Below the pieces are notes generated by a model that worked only from the letters and a program-made list of their open reading frames with translations, was not told where the DNA came from and searched no databases. A program made the translations under genes and the position numbers. Shown piece after piece: positions 38,099-51,210 of a DNA stretch of 64,000 bases; the first letter of the stretch is position 1; each line of letters begins with the position of its first letter. The DNA comes from Polychytrium aggregatum (taxonomy: Eukaryota > Chytridiomycota > Chytridiomycetes > Polychytriales), in contig NW_026516208.1 of NCBI RefSeq assembly GCF_025602895.1, positions 310,001 to 374,000 on the forward strand, read 5' to 3'.

Positions 38099-38582
38099 CC
38101 GGGTCGATGGCGACACTCGTCCTGGCCCATGCCGAGATGAAACGACGACCATGGCGGAACCTCTGCTTCGCCCCATCTGCAGCCGGCTCGCAGCCAAAGC
38201 CGCAATCGCAACCACAACCGCAACCACAACTGCCGAGGCTCTGCTCTGTCTGCCCACAAGCCACATCCCTGCGCTGGTCTGCCCTTTGGTTGCAACTGGC
38301 GATACCTTCACCACCATCCCACCCCCTTTCCACCGATCTCCTCTCTGCACTTCTTCTTCGCAACAGCCCGCCAACATGACAGCGCTCGCAAATGAAATGG
38401 GATGCCTGTTTCTGAGTCCACCGGGGGCCTTTCTGCGGTTCCTGAATACACACGGTGTCCCTCTGCCATGGCGACCTGCAACCCCGGACATGACGCAGCA
38501 AAGATGCATGGTCGCGGCGTACAAGCAGACCGTCGATTGCGAAGGCCGGCTCATCGATTTGCAGCCATGAAGAGCAGAGATT
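38099..38582 (+). other. Spacer SRPK to LRR-like gene
   Basis: About 480 bp. A + frame ending at 38570 contains a moderately protein-like stretch (CLFLSPPGAFLRFLNTHGVP) that could belong to a 5' exon of the following gene, but no splice donor supports the join. Confidence 0.35.
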
Positions 38583-40676
38583 GATGAGCGCCATCGCAGG
38601 CCTTCCCCAGCACCAACGCTCCGGCCTATCCCGGAGCTTTTGGAGGAATACGGCTCATGGTGCCTCGCCCGCCCATGTGCTCGGGCCTCGTGTTGGTGTC
38701 GCTCGCAGCTGGGCTTTCGCCGCAATCTCCCTTCCCTCCCCGATCTGGCCAGATCCTGCCACCAGCACCCCTTGGGCCCTGTTCTGGCTGCTGCTGCTGT
38801 CGGTGGCTACATGTATGCTTCTCCGCAGAGTCTGGACTCTCCCAAGGCGACCAGGCTGCAAACCCTGGCCGGCGGATCGCTGCTCTTCGAGGACGCCGTC
38901 CTGCCGGCTGCAGCCCGGGCAGGCATCGACCTCGCCAAGTGGGTCCCGCCACCACATCCTGGTCTTCTGCTGTCGAGGTCGCTGGAGAGTACGCATATCG
39001 ACTGTTGCAAGATTGCTGCCTTCCCAGCCTCGGACCGATTCCCAGATCACCTTCCTCCTCCTCCTCCTCCTCCTCCTCCTCTTCCTCCTGGCTTGTGCGA
39101 ATGCCTGCTGACCTTGGGCACTTCGACCTCGTTCGCCGTTTCTGCGGCGCTGTTCTCTCTCTCGGATTGCTCTGCTTGTCGTTGGTAGATCCCAGAGCCC
39201 GTCAGCTCGATCGCAAGTTCAGCCAATGGAGTCTGAACGGTCGCTCCCTTGGCTCGCTGGCCAGCATTGCTGCGGTAGGAACTGATCCGCAAACTCGGGC
39301 GCTGGGCTGCCTCTAACGAGGAAGGCGATCGTGTGGCCCAGGAGGAATCACCCGGATGCATGCGAATGCCTATTGCCGCGGCGACCTGAAAAGCTCTGGC
39401 TCCTGTCGTGCCCAGATCGTGGTTGCCGAACATTTTGATCTGGTCGAGTCGCTTGAAGGCCTGGAATGGAGTCCGATTGGACACCACATCTACACAGCCC
39501 TGAAGAAACGATATGCAGTGCTGTCGCCCCGCATGATCGCTCTGCTCTCGATGGCATTTCCGGGTGAGTGGCAGCCGTCCGATCGCATTCCCGGCGTAGC
39601 TGCAAGCATGTTCCTCGCTTTCTGGTGCAGCGGCAGCGAAGGATGCCCCGGGCTGTCGTTGCTGACACTCCCGACGGCACTTTGGCCGACCACTTTCTCC
39701 AGATCACTTTGGCCGGGACAACGCTGTCCTTGCGAGCCTGCCCTCGACACCGTCACATCCAAGGGCATTACTGGAAACCCTGGCGTATGCATGCGGCTCG
39801 ACCCTGACCGTCCTGAATCTCAGCCGCACACAGCTGGGCGATAGCGACTTGCCATATCTGCATAATCTTCCCAAGCTGCGAGTGCTCGATCTGTCGTTCA
39901 CCCTGCTCACCGACGTTGGCCTGGTGGCCTTTGTTCGGCCGATCGACTTTGCCTCGAGCAGCCTGAGCGAACCAGGAGCTATATGGGCTCGCTCAAACCA
40001 GGAGGTCGCATCGGACTGGCTGGTGCTTGGTCGCCGCTGCTGCTGCTCGATTCAAAGCCTGAGCCTCAAAGGACTCGGGACGGTCTCGGATCGAGGAATC
40101 GGCGCTATTGCTCGGAAACTGAGGCACTTGTCCGTATTGGACGTTGGCCAGACCCTGGTCAGCACCAACGGTCTCGAAGCCCTTGGTCGGACGCATGGAT
40201 GGATGCGGATATCGGCTCTGCAGCTCACGACCATACTCGAAGACCATACCGGCAATGCCCCGTCCGAAGCGATGCTGGATACACCGACGGGAACGGGCAG
40301 GCTCCGAGCCCTGCTCCGCATGAGCCCCTTTGCCGGGCTGACTCCAAACCAAGGCGAACAGAGCCAGTCGGATCTCCTCGAAACACTGCGCCAAGTTCAT
40401 GCCCACGACCCACCGACGTTTCCAAGGAGTCTGCGGCGTCGAGTGCCAGAGTCGTCGTTGGCAGAGCTTCGGTCCTCAATCTATTTATTCCGAGATCCCG
40501 ATTCAAGCGCCACCAAACGAACCAGCAGCGGAGGAGAAAGCTGGGGCGACGAGCCGCGTTCAGGTGCCAAGGCCGTCGGATCCAAGCGCTCGATCGGCCT
40601 GTCGGTTCACTCGTCGAGGAAGAAGCCCAGCCTGGGTCCGAAACTCTGGGAGTCGCTCGATGATCATCTTCTCTAG
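38583..40676 (+). CDS. Leucine-rich-repeat protein, 5' part unresolved
   Basis: Best-supported part is the last exon, 39703-40676. It has clear LRR units (TLTVLNLSRTQLGDSDLPYL, KLRVLDLSFTLLTDVGLVAF, SIQSLSLKGLGTVSDRGIGA, LSVLDVGQTLVSTNGLEAL), then a Ser/Arg-rich tail ending LWESLDDHLL. The LxLxxTxLTDxGL pattern is the cysteine-containing/FBXL-like class. Upstream, an exon ending at 39563 (FDLVESLEGLEWSPIGHHIY) joins it in frame through a GTGAGT donor. A further open stretch 38583-38938 (LPELLEEYGSWCLARP) has a GTGGGT donor. No ATG could be placed: the upstream frame begins after a stop at 38568-38570. An F-box-type adaptor is possible but unproven. Confidence 0.6.
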
Positions 40677-40892
40677 CCATCGATATGGATATTGGGCCTG
40701 GATGACCAGCATCGGGCTTGATGATCCACCTAGACCGCTGCTAATTGAGATCCAGCATCCTGGCAAAGTCGATACCAAGCAGATGGTGTGAGGCCATCAC
40801 GCTGGCAGCTGAAGAAGCAGACATCGACACGGCCGAGGATCATACCCCACCAAATACCAGTCAATGTGTCGGATGTGCCAATGTCCATGTAC

Positions 40893-42304
40893 TCACTTTG
40901 AATGCCAGAAAGCGTAGAGCCTCGCTGCCGTGGCTTTGCCGATGCACGACGCAAGATCCTGCATAGATTGGCCAGGCGCCGTCAAAATAGCCATGAGCGA
41001 TTCCGCCACTCAGATTGGAGCCGTCAATATAGGCGGCCAGCGCAGCCGCAAGTCCAGCGTAGCGATGGCGGAGCTTTATGGCCGATCGTATCGAGCAACG
41101 AGAGTGTCCGGCGGTGAGACCTACCTGCTCAGAAGCATTCATCAACTGGTGCAGTGCTGGAGCAGCCATCCAAGGTATTCAAGGCGGGAGCATGAGAAAT
41201 TAGAAGCAATCGCTAAGTTGAATCGGGAGCCAAAGCGGTGAGGGACTGGGGCAAGTGCGGGGGGGGGTGCGAGAGAGCAACTGACGTACTTTTGAACTCT
41301 TTCAGCAAGCTCTTTGCTTTGGTTTCGCCAATGCCGGGGCAGCACTGCACTGTTTTGATCAGGCGCTGAGTGTTGGTATGTTTGCTTGAGGCCTTTTCCG
41401 TCGGCGTCAACGAATGCTTCTTCGGACGGGCATACTGGTGCGCCTGGTTGGGTCGAGAGCCGGGCAAACCAGAGCCGATGCCGATGCCGATGCCGATGCC
41501 GATGCCGATGCCGATGCCGATGCCGATGCCGATGCCGATGCCGATGCCGATGCCGATGCCGATGCCGATGCCGATGCCGATGCCGATGCCGATGCCGATG
41601 CCGATGCCGATGCCGATGCCGATGCCGATGCCGATGCCGATGCCGATGCCGATGAATGAGGATCCGCGTCAGTCGATGCACATTGGCGGACAGCTCTCGT
41701 GAATCCAGGAGACGCAGCACATGGGTTCATGGGAACGCACCAGTCGAGCTATGTACCGGACTCCATCTGTGACATTGGCTACCGGGATAACTCGGATGTT
41801 GAGGGTGAAGAGCGCCGTCCACTGTAGTTCATCGAACTGGGTACCGGTCATATCGGTCTTTTCGATGACGGCGACCGGCTGCTTGAACTGCAGAGCGATT
41901 TGGGACAAAGGTGCATTGAAGGACACATCAGCAAGAGCGCAGATAGATGGAGGCGAATGTACGGGAGCGGCAGGCTCGGTGCTGATGGTATCAGCGTCTG
42001 TCTGTACTTTGCCAAGAGTCTCCAGCAGCCTCAGGTGGCTCTTGATGGGCTTGAGGAGCAGATCCGACTCTTGAAACAAGAGTATCCCGCAATCCTGGTG
42101 AGGAACAAAGTGAACAGGGATATCGGACTGGCTCAGGCGGACCTGGACTGCCGCGGTCCGGGGCACATCAGCATCCGGACTGATGCGGTTGGCAGCAGCG
42201 GTGGTTGCGGCGACAGGGCTTACGGTCCGGAGTGAGGCTTCCAAACAGCTCGTGCAGAGACAAGGTTGATGGGTGGCAGTGAACGAGCGGGGCGACCGGC
42301 ATGT
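40893..42304 (-). CDS. FAAP24: FAAP24-like Fanconi-anemia core-complex protein
   Basis: DNA-binding partner of FANCM: a catalytically dead XPF-type nuclease fold followed by tandem helix-hairpin-helix. Exon 1 (open from about 42304 to 41741) carries CGILLFQESDLL and VAVIEKTDMTGTQFDELQW through VIPVANVTDGVRYIARL, which track human FAAP24 (CCILYVTEADL, VVVEKTRMSEQYFPALQ). Exon 2 (41434-41290) carries the HhH LIKTVQCCPGIGETKAKSLL. Exon 3 (41156-41125, 32 nt) gives TLHQLMNASEQ, and exon 4 (40958-40893) gives DLASCIGKATAARLYAFW. All four join in frame and follow human order. Intron 1 holds about 30 GCCGAT copies. No in-frame ATG was found at the 5' end, so a first exon is missing from this model. 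Confidence 0.85.
41474..41654 (+). repeat. (GCCGAT)~30 hexanucleotide array
   Basis: About 30 near-perfect copies, 181 bp, inside FAAP24 intron 1. On the minus strand it reads Arg-His, Ala-Ser or Gly-Ile in the three frames. Confidence 0.95.
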
Positions 42305-42322
42305 CTATGGACTGAGTGATGA

Positions 42323-42430
42323 TATCGACAGATGGAAGGTGGTGTCGACAGATGGAAGGTGGTGTCGACAGATGGAAGGTGGTGTCGACAGATGGAAGGT
42401 GGTATCGACAGATGGATGGCGGTGTCGACG
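42323..42430 (+). repeat. 20-nt minisatellite in FAAP24/PEP4 divergent spacer
   Basis: Four to five copies of gatggaaggtggtgtcgaca, the last ones degenerate, then two looser gtatcgacgaacagagcaa units. It sits between two divergent genes, so it overlaps the likely shared promoter. Confidence 0.85.
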
Positions 42431-42651
42431 AACAGAGCAACAGCCCTGTATCGACGAACAGAGCAAGCATGACTTGACACGTGCTTGCCTGCGCCACGCG
42501 GCGGAGTGCACACACACACGGCGGGGCTGCCTGGCCGAACCCTTGTCGGTTTGGCGCCCGGTCCTCTTGGTCTCCATCGAGTCCGGCTGCGACGTCCTGC
42601 TGCTCCCGCCGGTTCCTCTGACTTGCCGCCGCCGCTGCCCAGTTTACCACC

Positions 42652-45353
<2,702 letters not shown>

Positions 45354-46087
45354 TCGCACATCAGATACGTCCTCAGTCTTGCGGCCTGTCGGGATTGGCG
45401 CGGCTCCCGCTTTATTCTTGTCTCGGACGCCGCCGCCCCTGGCTATCGGCTTTTCATAACTGCTACGAAGTAGCACCTGTCGAGAGGACCGACAGGACAG
45501 GCCTCGCCTATTTCAATGGATCTCTCTCTTTTTGTTGTAATATCACAAATATAGCGTGTTCTGATCAGACCCATGGTCTGTTCGGCAGTGTCCAAGAACA
45601 GCCAACGTTGGCCCCCCCCACATACATGCCGAAACAGGGGGGTGGGTGGGATCGCTCGTCTTGGCTGCATGAGCCACGGCGACTGAGGGAAAGGCGTCAC
45701 TGCGCCTCGGTGTCAGATGAGCTCACCAACACCAACCATAATCCAGAAGGAGTTGGTTCGCTTCTCCATTCCATCGCCGCCAGCTTTCAGCTTCGATACG
45801 CTGTCGATCGATGAGGATGGGATGGAGCTTCCCGCCGCCGACACCTCGGTCGTCGAAGGACGGCTGGAAAGAACCTCGGCAATAGAAGCGCGAGATGTCT
45901 TGTTCACCAGCCGAGCAAATGTAACGAGCAGCGGAAACTGCAAAGCGTTTCGGAGGGGGGAGAGGGGGAGTGGTGTCTCAGTCGATATCAACACGCAAAC
46001 AATCGTTCTGGGCATTGGCGATGCACCAATTGCCGCCGCCGCAGCTCGCTCAGGTACATGCCTTGCTCTCAGCCATGGAAGGCGAGA
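45354..46087. other. Spacer PEP4 to DCTN4 with an uncertain small ORF
   Basis: Convergent gap. On + an ATG-started 124-codon frame (45717-46091) opens MSSPTPTIIQKELVRFSIPS and touches the DCTN4 stop; the minus strand is also open there. Neither frame was recognised. Confidence 0.35.
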
Positions 46088-48520
46088 TTAGCCACTCTCG
46101 AAATGCGGATCCTCCACAGCAAAATCAACCGCACACACCAGCTGGAATGTCGCCACAGCTCCTATCCGTACCTCAATTCGTTTCGAGTACTTCTCTCCTT
46201 CGCCCTTCTTGGGAATGACTTCAAGCATCACCGTGCGGCAGTTCTTGCCCTCCTCGGCGCCGGCGAGCAGATCAAGGGCGGCTGTAGAGGCGGTTCGGCC
46301 GCGCTGGGATGGCAGGGTCGCAGGCTCGTCGTACTGCCACATCTCGTTGTGGGGCGGAATCGTGAACGTAGGCGCCAACACCGTCACCTTTGCAGGAGCG
46401 CGCGATACAGTGTTAGGTATCGAGGAAAGAAGCTGCAACAGATCTACATGCAGCGTTGGTCCCAGTGAATGACAGCAGTCGGGGGAGAGGATGCGGTTGG
46501 TCTGTCGCCAGATCAGCAACGAGATGCCATAACCCACCACGCAGTGCTGGGAAGCCGACGAGGCATCGGTCTCGCTCTTGGAGGCGCCGGGTGCAAATGG
46601 CGTGGCTATCGAGACGTCCATCTCTTGATCGATCGGGTTGGTGAATTTGAGCAGCAGCTTGACGGGAACATCAGGGGTCAAGGGCGAGAGAGGCATCGGT
46701 TGCGCGATGGTGATCGTCGGCAGGAATTCTCTGATATCATGGTTGGGATCAGATAACCCGAATCGGCGCCGAGGCAAGCCAAAGAGAATGCCTCCCCTCC
46801 CCCCGGCGTGTACTGTCGACAGAAGCCACCAACATAGATCGCTAGCGTGCATCGCCGCCAGCATACATCGACATGCACAAATCGTGTTTACCGTGCAATC
46901 AACTTGATCTTGAACCGAGTCGCCACCGCCTTGATTTCTGGCTTGATCAGGAAATGGTCGCACTGACGGCATCGCTTCGATCGCTTAGTGCGGAGCTGAA
47001 TACGCTGCGGGCGCAGGTCCCTGGATTGAGCAAAGAAGCGACCCAAGACAAAGGACATCAGTGCGAACGTTTTGCATCCACGATTTGCATCCACGATTTG
47101 CATCCACGATTTGCATCCATGACAAGATGAAAGGAATACCCGCACGAATGACGAGCGACTGCCGGATCGGGCAACACGAGCGACACGAGCGATACGAGCG
47201 ACTTACATCCGGCGGCGCGGCTCGTCATCAGGCTGGTTGAGGCGTTGTGCCAATGTCGTTACTGCATGAAGAGTGCACAGCTTGGAGTGAGATTCACACG
47301 AATAGGCCGTGGGGTGGGAGACATCGATGCTCCTGAGTGATTGTACGGCAGGTCGGAGAGCGTGGCCATGCGAGATGGCCGAAGCGGGACGCACCTGTGT
47401 CAAGTCTCCAGAGTGGGTCCTCTTCGTCTGCCTTGCTGTTGTCTGGGAACTCCTTTGCATAGGACTCGTACGGCTCAAGCTCCTCGGTGCGGCCAATGGG
47501 GAGCGGGTTGGTCTTTGGGAGGCCCATCCCAAGCGAGGCGAGGCCGGGGATGGAGGCCAGCAGCGATGATGAGATGCTGTTGATGGCACCTCCACTCTTG
47601 AGCACGCCGGTGGGTTGTCCCTGCGCCTTCATGGCCTTTTCAAAATATGCACGGAGGCTCTCAAACTCCTTGACATCCGACCGTTCGTCCTCGGCCTTTT
47701 GCAGCTGCACTGGATACCAAGAGGAAAGGAGGAGACAGAACAGCAGGGTCAACACCGTCGTTGGGACGACCACTTCTGTGGTTACTGGTGGACATGCTAA
47801 CTTGTCCAAGGCCAGGCTTGTGGGCCTCCACACCATAAGGCGACGATGGAAATCACATCGCCCGGCTGTCAAAAGTTTGGACGCAAGAGGCCAAGACCGA
47901 TGGGCTCCAAAGATCGCTTGCAACCCGTCAACGGACGGACATACTCGCCAAGCCCGTGGGCCGTTCAAACTTGAGTCCAATCTCCAGCGAGTCCCAGCGA
48001 CAGACGCCGCACGACAGATAGTGGATATTGGCGCCCGAGACAGTGGCGCCGGCAGCTCCCGGATCGACGATGGAGACAACAGTGAGGGTGTTCATGCAGA
48101 TTGGACACTGGAAGCAGTTGCGGGCACATCTGCAGGGAATGTTGCCGACGGTTCGAGAGGGTGAGACGCCCGCCAGAACAAATCAAGACGGCCCGGGAGC
48201 AAAGCGGGCGAGGGGTCGGCACTGGTCGTAGCCCACGGCAACCTGCCTGTTCTTCTCGGCTTTTGCCGAAGCTGTCGGCACCTCAAAGAGGCAGTTTGGG
48301 CAGTAAAAGCATGATATCTCCTCTGAAATGCACCGCTTGCAGCGGATCTTGTGGCAGTCGTCGCAGTAGTAGAGATGTTCCAGTCGAGATAGAGTCAGGG
48401 AGCTCCCTTCGCTCGGTGCGTTTTGGGTGATGTCGACGGTGGGCTGCGATGGAGCTCCGTCACCGGCGGTTCGGTGTGCGGATGGCTCGGTAACTCGGCT
48501 GTTTAAGCAATCACACTAGT
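46088..48520 (-). CDS. DCTN4: Dynactin subunit 4 (p62)
   Basis: Pointed-end subunit of dynactin, the dynein activator. Zinc-type Cys pairs sit near the N-terminus: HLYYCDDCHKIRCKRCISEE, FYCPNCLFEVPTASAKAEKN, then CARNCFQCPICMNTLTV, rebuilt across an intron, and IHYLSCGVCRWDSLEIGLKF. Later parts: a helical stretch (VKEFESLRAYFEKAMKAQGQ), NPLPIGRTEELEPYESYAKE, and a C-terminal beta region (MPLSPLTPDVPVKLLLKFTN through FQLVCAVDFAVEDPHFESG) ending at 46088. The intron after AEKNR (48246 to 48130) begins GCAGGT: only a GC donor keeps the frame. The first exon is unresolved; candidate short exons lie at 48874-48788 or just before 48500. Inner exon borders are approximate. Confidence 0.88.
47071..47119 (+). 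repeat. 13-nt tandem repeat in DCTN4 intron
   Basis: Nearly four copies of gcatccacgattt, followed by cgacacgagcga-type units at about 47165-47200. Confidence 0.8.
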
Positions 48521-49869
48521 GTCTCCAGAAGCAGCGCGGGTGAGCATGGTGCACATTGGTGAAGAATCGGGATGCGGGTCCAGTGCGGTAAGGAACGCAG
48601 GTCAGTCAGAGGAGCCGGTGGGCAGCCAACGAGCGACATTCTCCAGATCTGCTGCTCTGCACAACTGCAGCGCCCGGGAAGTTGGAAGCATCGTATCGCC
48701 GGTATGCGAGCCAGTCCTGGTCCGTCGAGGCAGACAGTGTGCGCTTCGCCAGGTCGCCAAGGCGAGGCAGCCGCAGCGGGTTCGCACCTGGTAGAAGACC
48801 GAGGGCACCGGGGTGGGGACATGGAGCGATTGGCCCTGGGCCGGGCTGCCGAAGGAAGAAGAGCTCAAGGGCATTGCAGAAGGCAGCCACAATCGGGCTA
48901 TCTCGGGATGGGCTGATGCGGGAGCCTGTGATGGCTCTGGAGGGGGGGGGCAGTTGCGGCCGGGTGAGCGGGAGGGAGAGATGGAGGGAGAGATGTTGGG
49001 CGACGGCGCTGCGTTTCGGCTCTGCCAAATCCGGCGAGAAAGGGTGCGGGCGGTGGGACGACGCAGCGACCGGGCCTGCAGCCCAGTGCGGACATGCAGA
49101 GGTGGATACGCCGACGGGGACATGCACAGGTATCCATGCCAACTCGGATATGCAGTTATACATGTCAAATCGGGGATGTAGTCATCCATGCCAGCCCGGC
49201 GATGCCCCTGGTGCCCATGCACCAAGTCCGTCGCGTTATCGACGGATAATGTGTTTGTGGGATCGCCGCGGATGGGTCGTCGCATTGTTGACACAACACA
49301 GCAGACAGACTAATGTCTTGGAAGATTCCGGGATGAGGGTGGGAGATGGCAGCGCGGCAGTCGGTATATAAGCGCGCAGGGCCGTCGTCCGAGTCGATGT
49401 CCATCTGCTCGGTCGACAGCGCCATCACGCCCCAGTATTCCCACGCAGACCATCGCCCGGACCACTCCTCTGGCCATCGCTCTGACACCTGCGTAGCCGT
49501 TCAAGTGCGCTCGCCGTCCTCACTCCCACTGCAGCGTCCGGTAGGTCATGGCCCTCCAGAGTGGGTGTCCTGGTCCTCTTACAGACGACACTGCCCGGGG
49601 ACTGCCATGTTCGCGCTCCGTGGACTTGCTGCTCGGCTGCCACCCACATCCAAATTGATGGTCCGTCGTTGACTTGGGCCCATCTAAATTTCTGGTTTGG
49701 TGGCCATCAGCGCCGGCTCGAGAAGCACAAGTACAAGTACGAGAACAGGAACGAGAACAGGCACATCAGCAGCAACAGCCACTATCACCCGCACCAATCC
49801 GAGCCAGAGAACTACAAGCCTCGCCTCGGACCTACTCCCCCAGACAAGTCGAACCCGGGCCTCGTCGCC
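48521..49869. promoter_or_regulatory. Divergent spacer DCTN4 / membrane-protein gene
   Basis: About 1.3 kb. It should hold the missing first DCTN4 exon and the upstream part of the + gene. A consensus TATA box lies at 49365. Frames here are not recognisable. Confidence 0.4.
49365..49372 (+). promoter_or_regulatory. TATA box (TATATAAG)
   Basis: Sequence cggTATATAAGcgcgc in GC-rich DNA, oriented to the right, about 500 bp before the modelled start at 49870. This suggests a long leader or an upstream exon. Confidence 0.5.
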
Positions 49870-51210
49870 ATGTCGATCACAAATTGCCCATCCGTGTGTC
49901 TGAGCACATCGGTACTGACCCCGGGATCAACCTATGCACTGACCTGGCTGTCAACGTACTTTTCCCCAACCCAGAATGCACCGCTGCAGATTGATCTGTA
50001 CAGCCAGAGCTCTACTGCATCAACGACGCTGACCTGTGCAACAAACTCCAGCACGCTGCTGAGCTTTCCAAGCGCCAACACAGGCTCGGCCAACTTTGTG
50101 GCTCCTCTTCTTCCACAGCCAGGATTCTATGTCTTTCGAGTCAAGTCCATAGACTCGAGCTGCTTGTTTGGACCAGCACAAGGAGTGTCATTCGCCCCGA
50201 ATGCAAGTGCCTCTACCTTGACCTCGACCCAAACACCCTCGGGTTCTAGAATAACAAGCTCAGCCACCCCAGGCACAAGCAGTACCACCCAACCGACAGC
50301 CGACAACAGCACACAGCCGCCCTACACAGTCGGTATCATCATTGGCTTCTCAGTGATTGCCGTTTTGCTGGTACTGCTACTGGCCAGCATCCTCTTCATA
50401 TATCGCAAGGTCTTTATCATAAAGAACATGCCTGGCGGATCTGCCGACAGCACTTTTGCTAGCACTCAAGCCACTGGACGTCATTCGCCGTCGCCCACGC
50501 CGTCGGCTCGCACGATTGACAGCGACCCGGTGGTGGTGACAACGCAGTCCCCAGAACCAAGGTCCAACGGTCACTACAGCGCAGCCAGGGAATCTGAGCA
50601 TTCGTTCCAGTCCCCGGCCCCGATTGCCGTCACGGATCGTCCGTCAGCATCACCCAATCCAAAGCGATTCTCACATCTGTCCCAAGTCTCTGGACAGAGC
50701 CCCAAGTCGATCCTTCGCGACAGCATGTCCGTGGTTTCGGTCGAAGATCTCACCCTGATGGCATCGAAGGGCAACTTTGACGCCATTACCGAGCTTGAGA
50801 AGCGAATCCGATCGGCTTCCTCGAGTCTTGCTCGATCCAACCAACTCTTGGCCTTGCTTACAGAGCAGATGAAAAATCAGCAGCAGCAGCAGCAGCAACA
50901 ACTTCCTCATCCATACATTCCGCCGGTGGGCCAGAGCTTCTCCGAGGGCTCTCCTCAGTCACTAAAGCTGAGATCGATGACGCCGCTCGTGAGCTCGGTG
51001 TCGCTTCCCTTGGGCTCGCTGGATGGCGGTGCAAACTCATCCGCTCACTCGTCGATGAGCCAAGAACAAGCAAACAAGATCCTGCAAGTATTCTTGAAGG
51101 AGCTGCGGAATCCCCAAGTCGGGAGCTGGGACGAGGTCGTCGGTAAGGTTGGCCAGATCATCCGGGAGAATCCGGATCTGTCTGAGGCCCTCAACCACCC
51201 TCACTCGTGA
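49870..51210 (+). CDS. Ser/Thr-rich single-pass membrane protein, unknown function
   Basis: Not recognised by name. The frame is open from 49561 (a GTG); the first in-frame ATG used is 49870 (MSITNCPSVC), giving 446 residues. It reads as a Cys-containing ectodomain of about 110 residues, a Ser/Thr/Pro-rich stalk (SASTLTSTQTPSGSRITSS), one strong membrane helix (VGIIIGFSVIAVLLVLLLAS) stopped by basic YRKVFIIKN, and a Ser-rich cytosolic tail with a poly-Gln run. The C-terminal helical segment (EQANKILQVFLKELRNPQVG) looks structured. The layout is that of fungal wall-stress sensors (Wsc/Mid2-like), but no WSC Cys pattern was confirmed. No signal peptide follows the chosen ATG, so an upstream exon is likely. 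Confidence 0.65.
   Translation: MSITNCPSVCLSTSVLTPGSTYALTWLSTYFSPTQNAPLQIDLYSQSSTASTTLTCATNSSTLLSFPSANTGSANFVAPLLPQPGFYVFRVKSIDSSCLFGPAQGVSFAPNASASTLTSTQTPSGSRITSSATPGTSSTTQPTADNSTQPPYTVGIIIGFSVIAVLLVLLLASILFIYRKVFIIKNMPGGSADSTFASTQATGRHSPSPTPSARTIDSDPVVVTTQSPEPRSNGHYSAARESEHSFQSPAPIAVTDRPSASPNPKRFSHLSQVSGQSPKSILRDSMSVVSVEDLTLMASKGNFDAITELEKRIRSASSSLARSNQLLALLTEQMKNQQQQQQQQLPHPYIPPVGQSFSEGSPQSLKLRSMTPLVSSVSLPLGSLDGGANSSAHSSMSQEQANKILQVFLKELRNPQVGSWDEVVGKVGQIIRENPDLSEALNHPHS

Noticed and set aside
41142-41720. Frames of Arg-His, Ala-Ser and Met-Pro dipeptides over the GCCGAT array
   Set aside because: All frames are open through a stop-free hexamer; splice sites place the array in FAAP24 intron 1.
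42323-42430. Possible CRISPR-like direct repeats
   Set aside because: Units are contiguous without spacers, in a eukaryotic promoter; this is a minisatellite.
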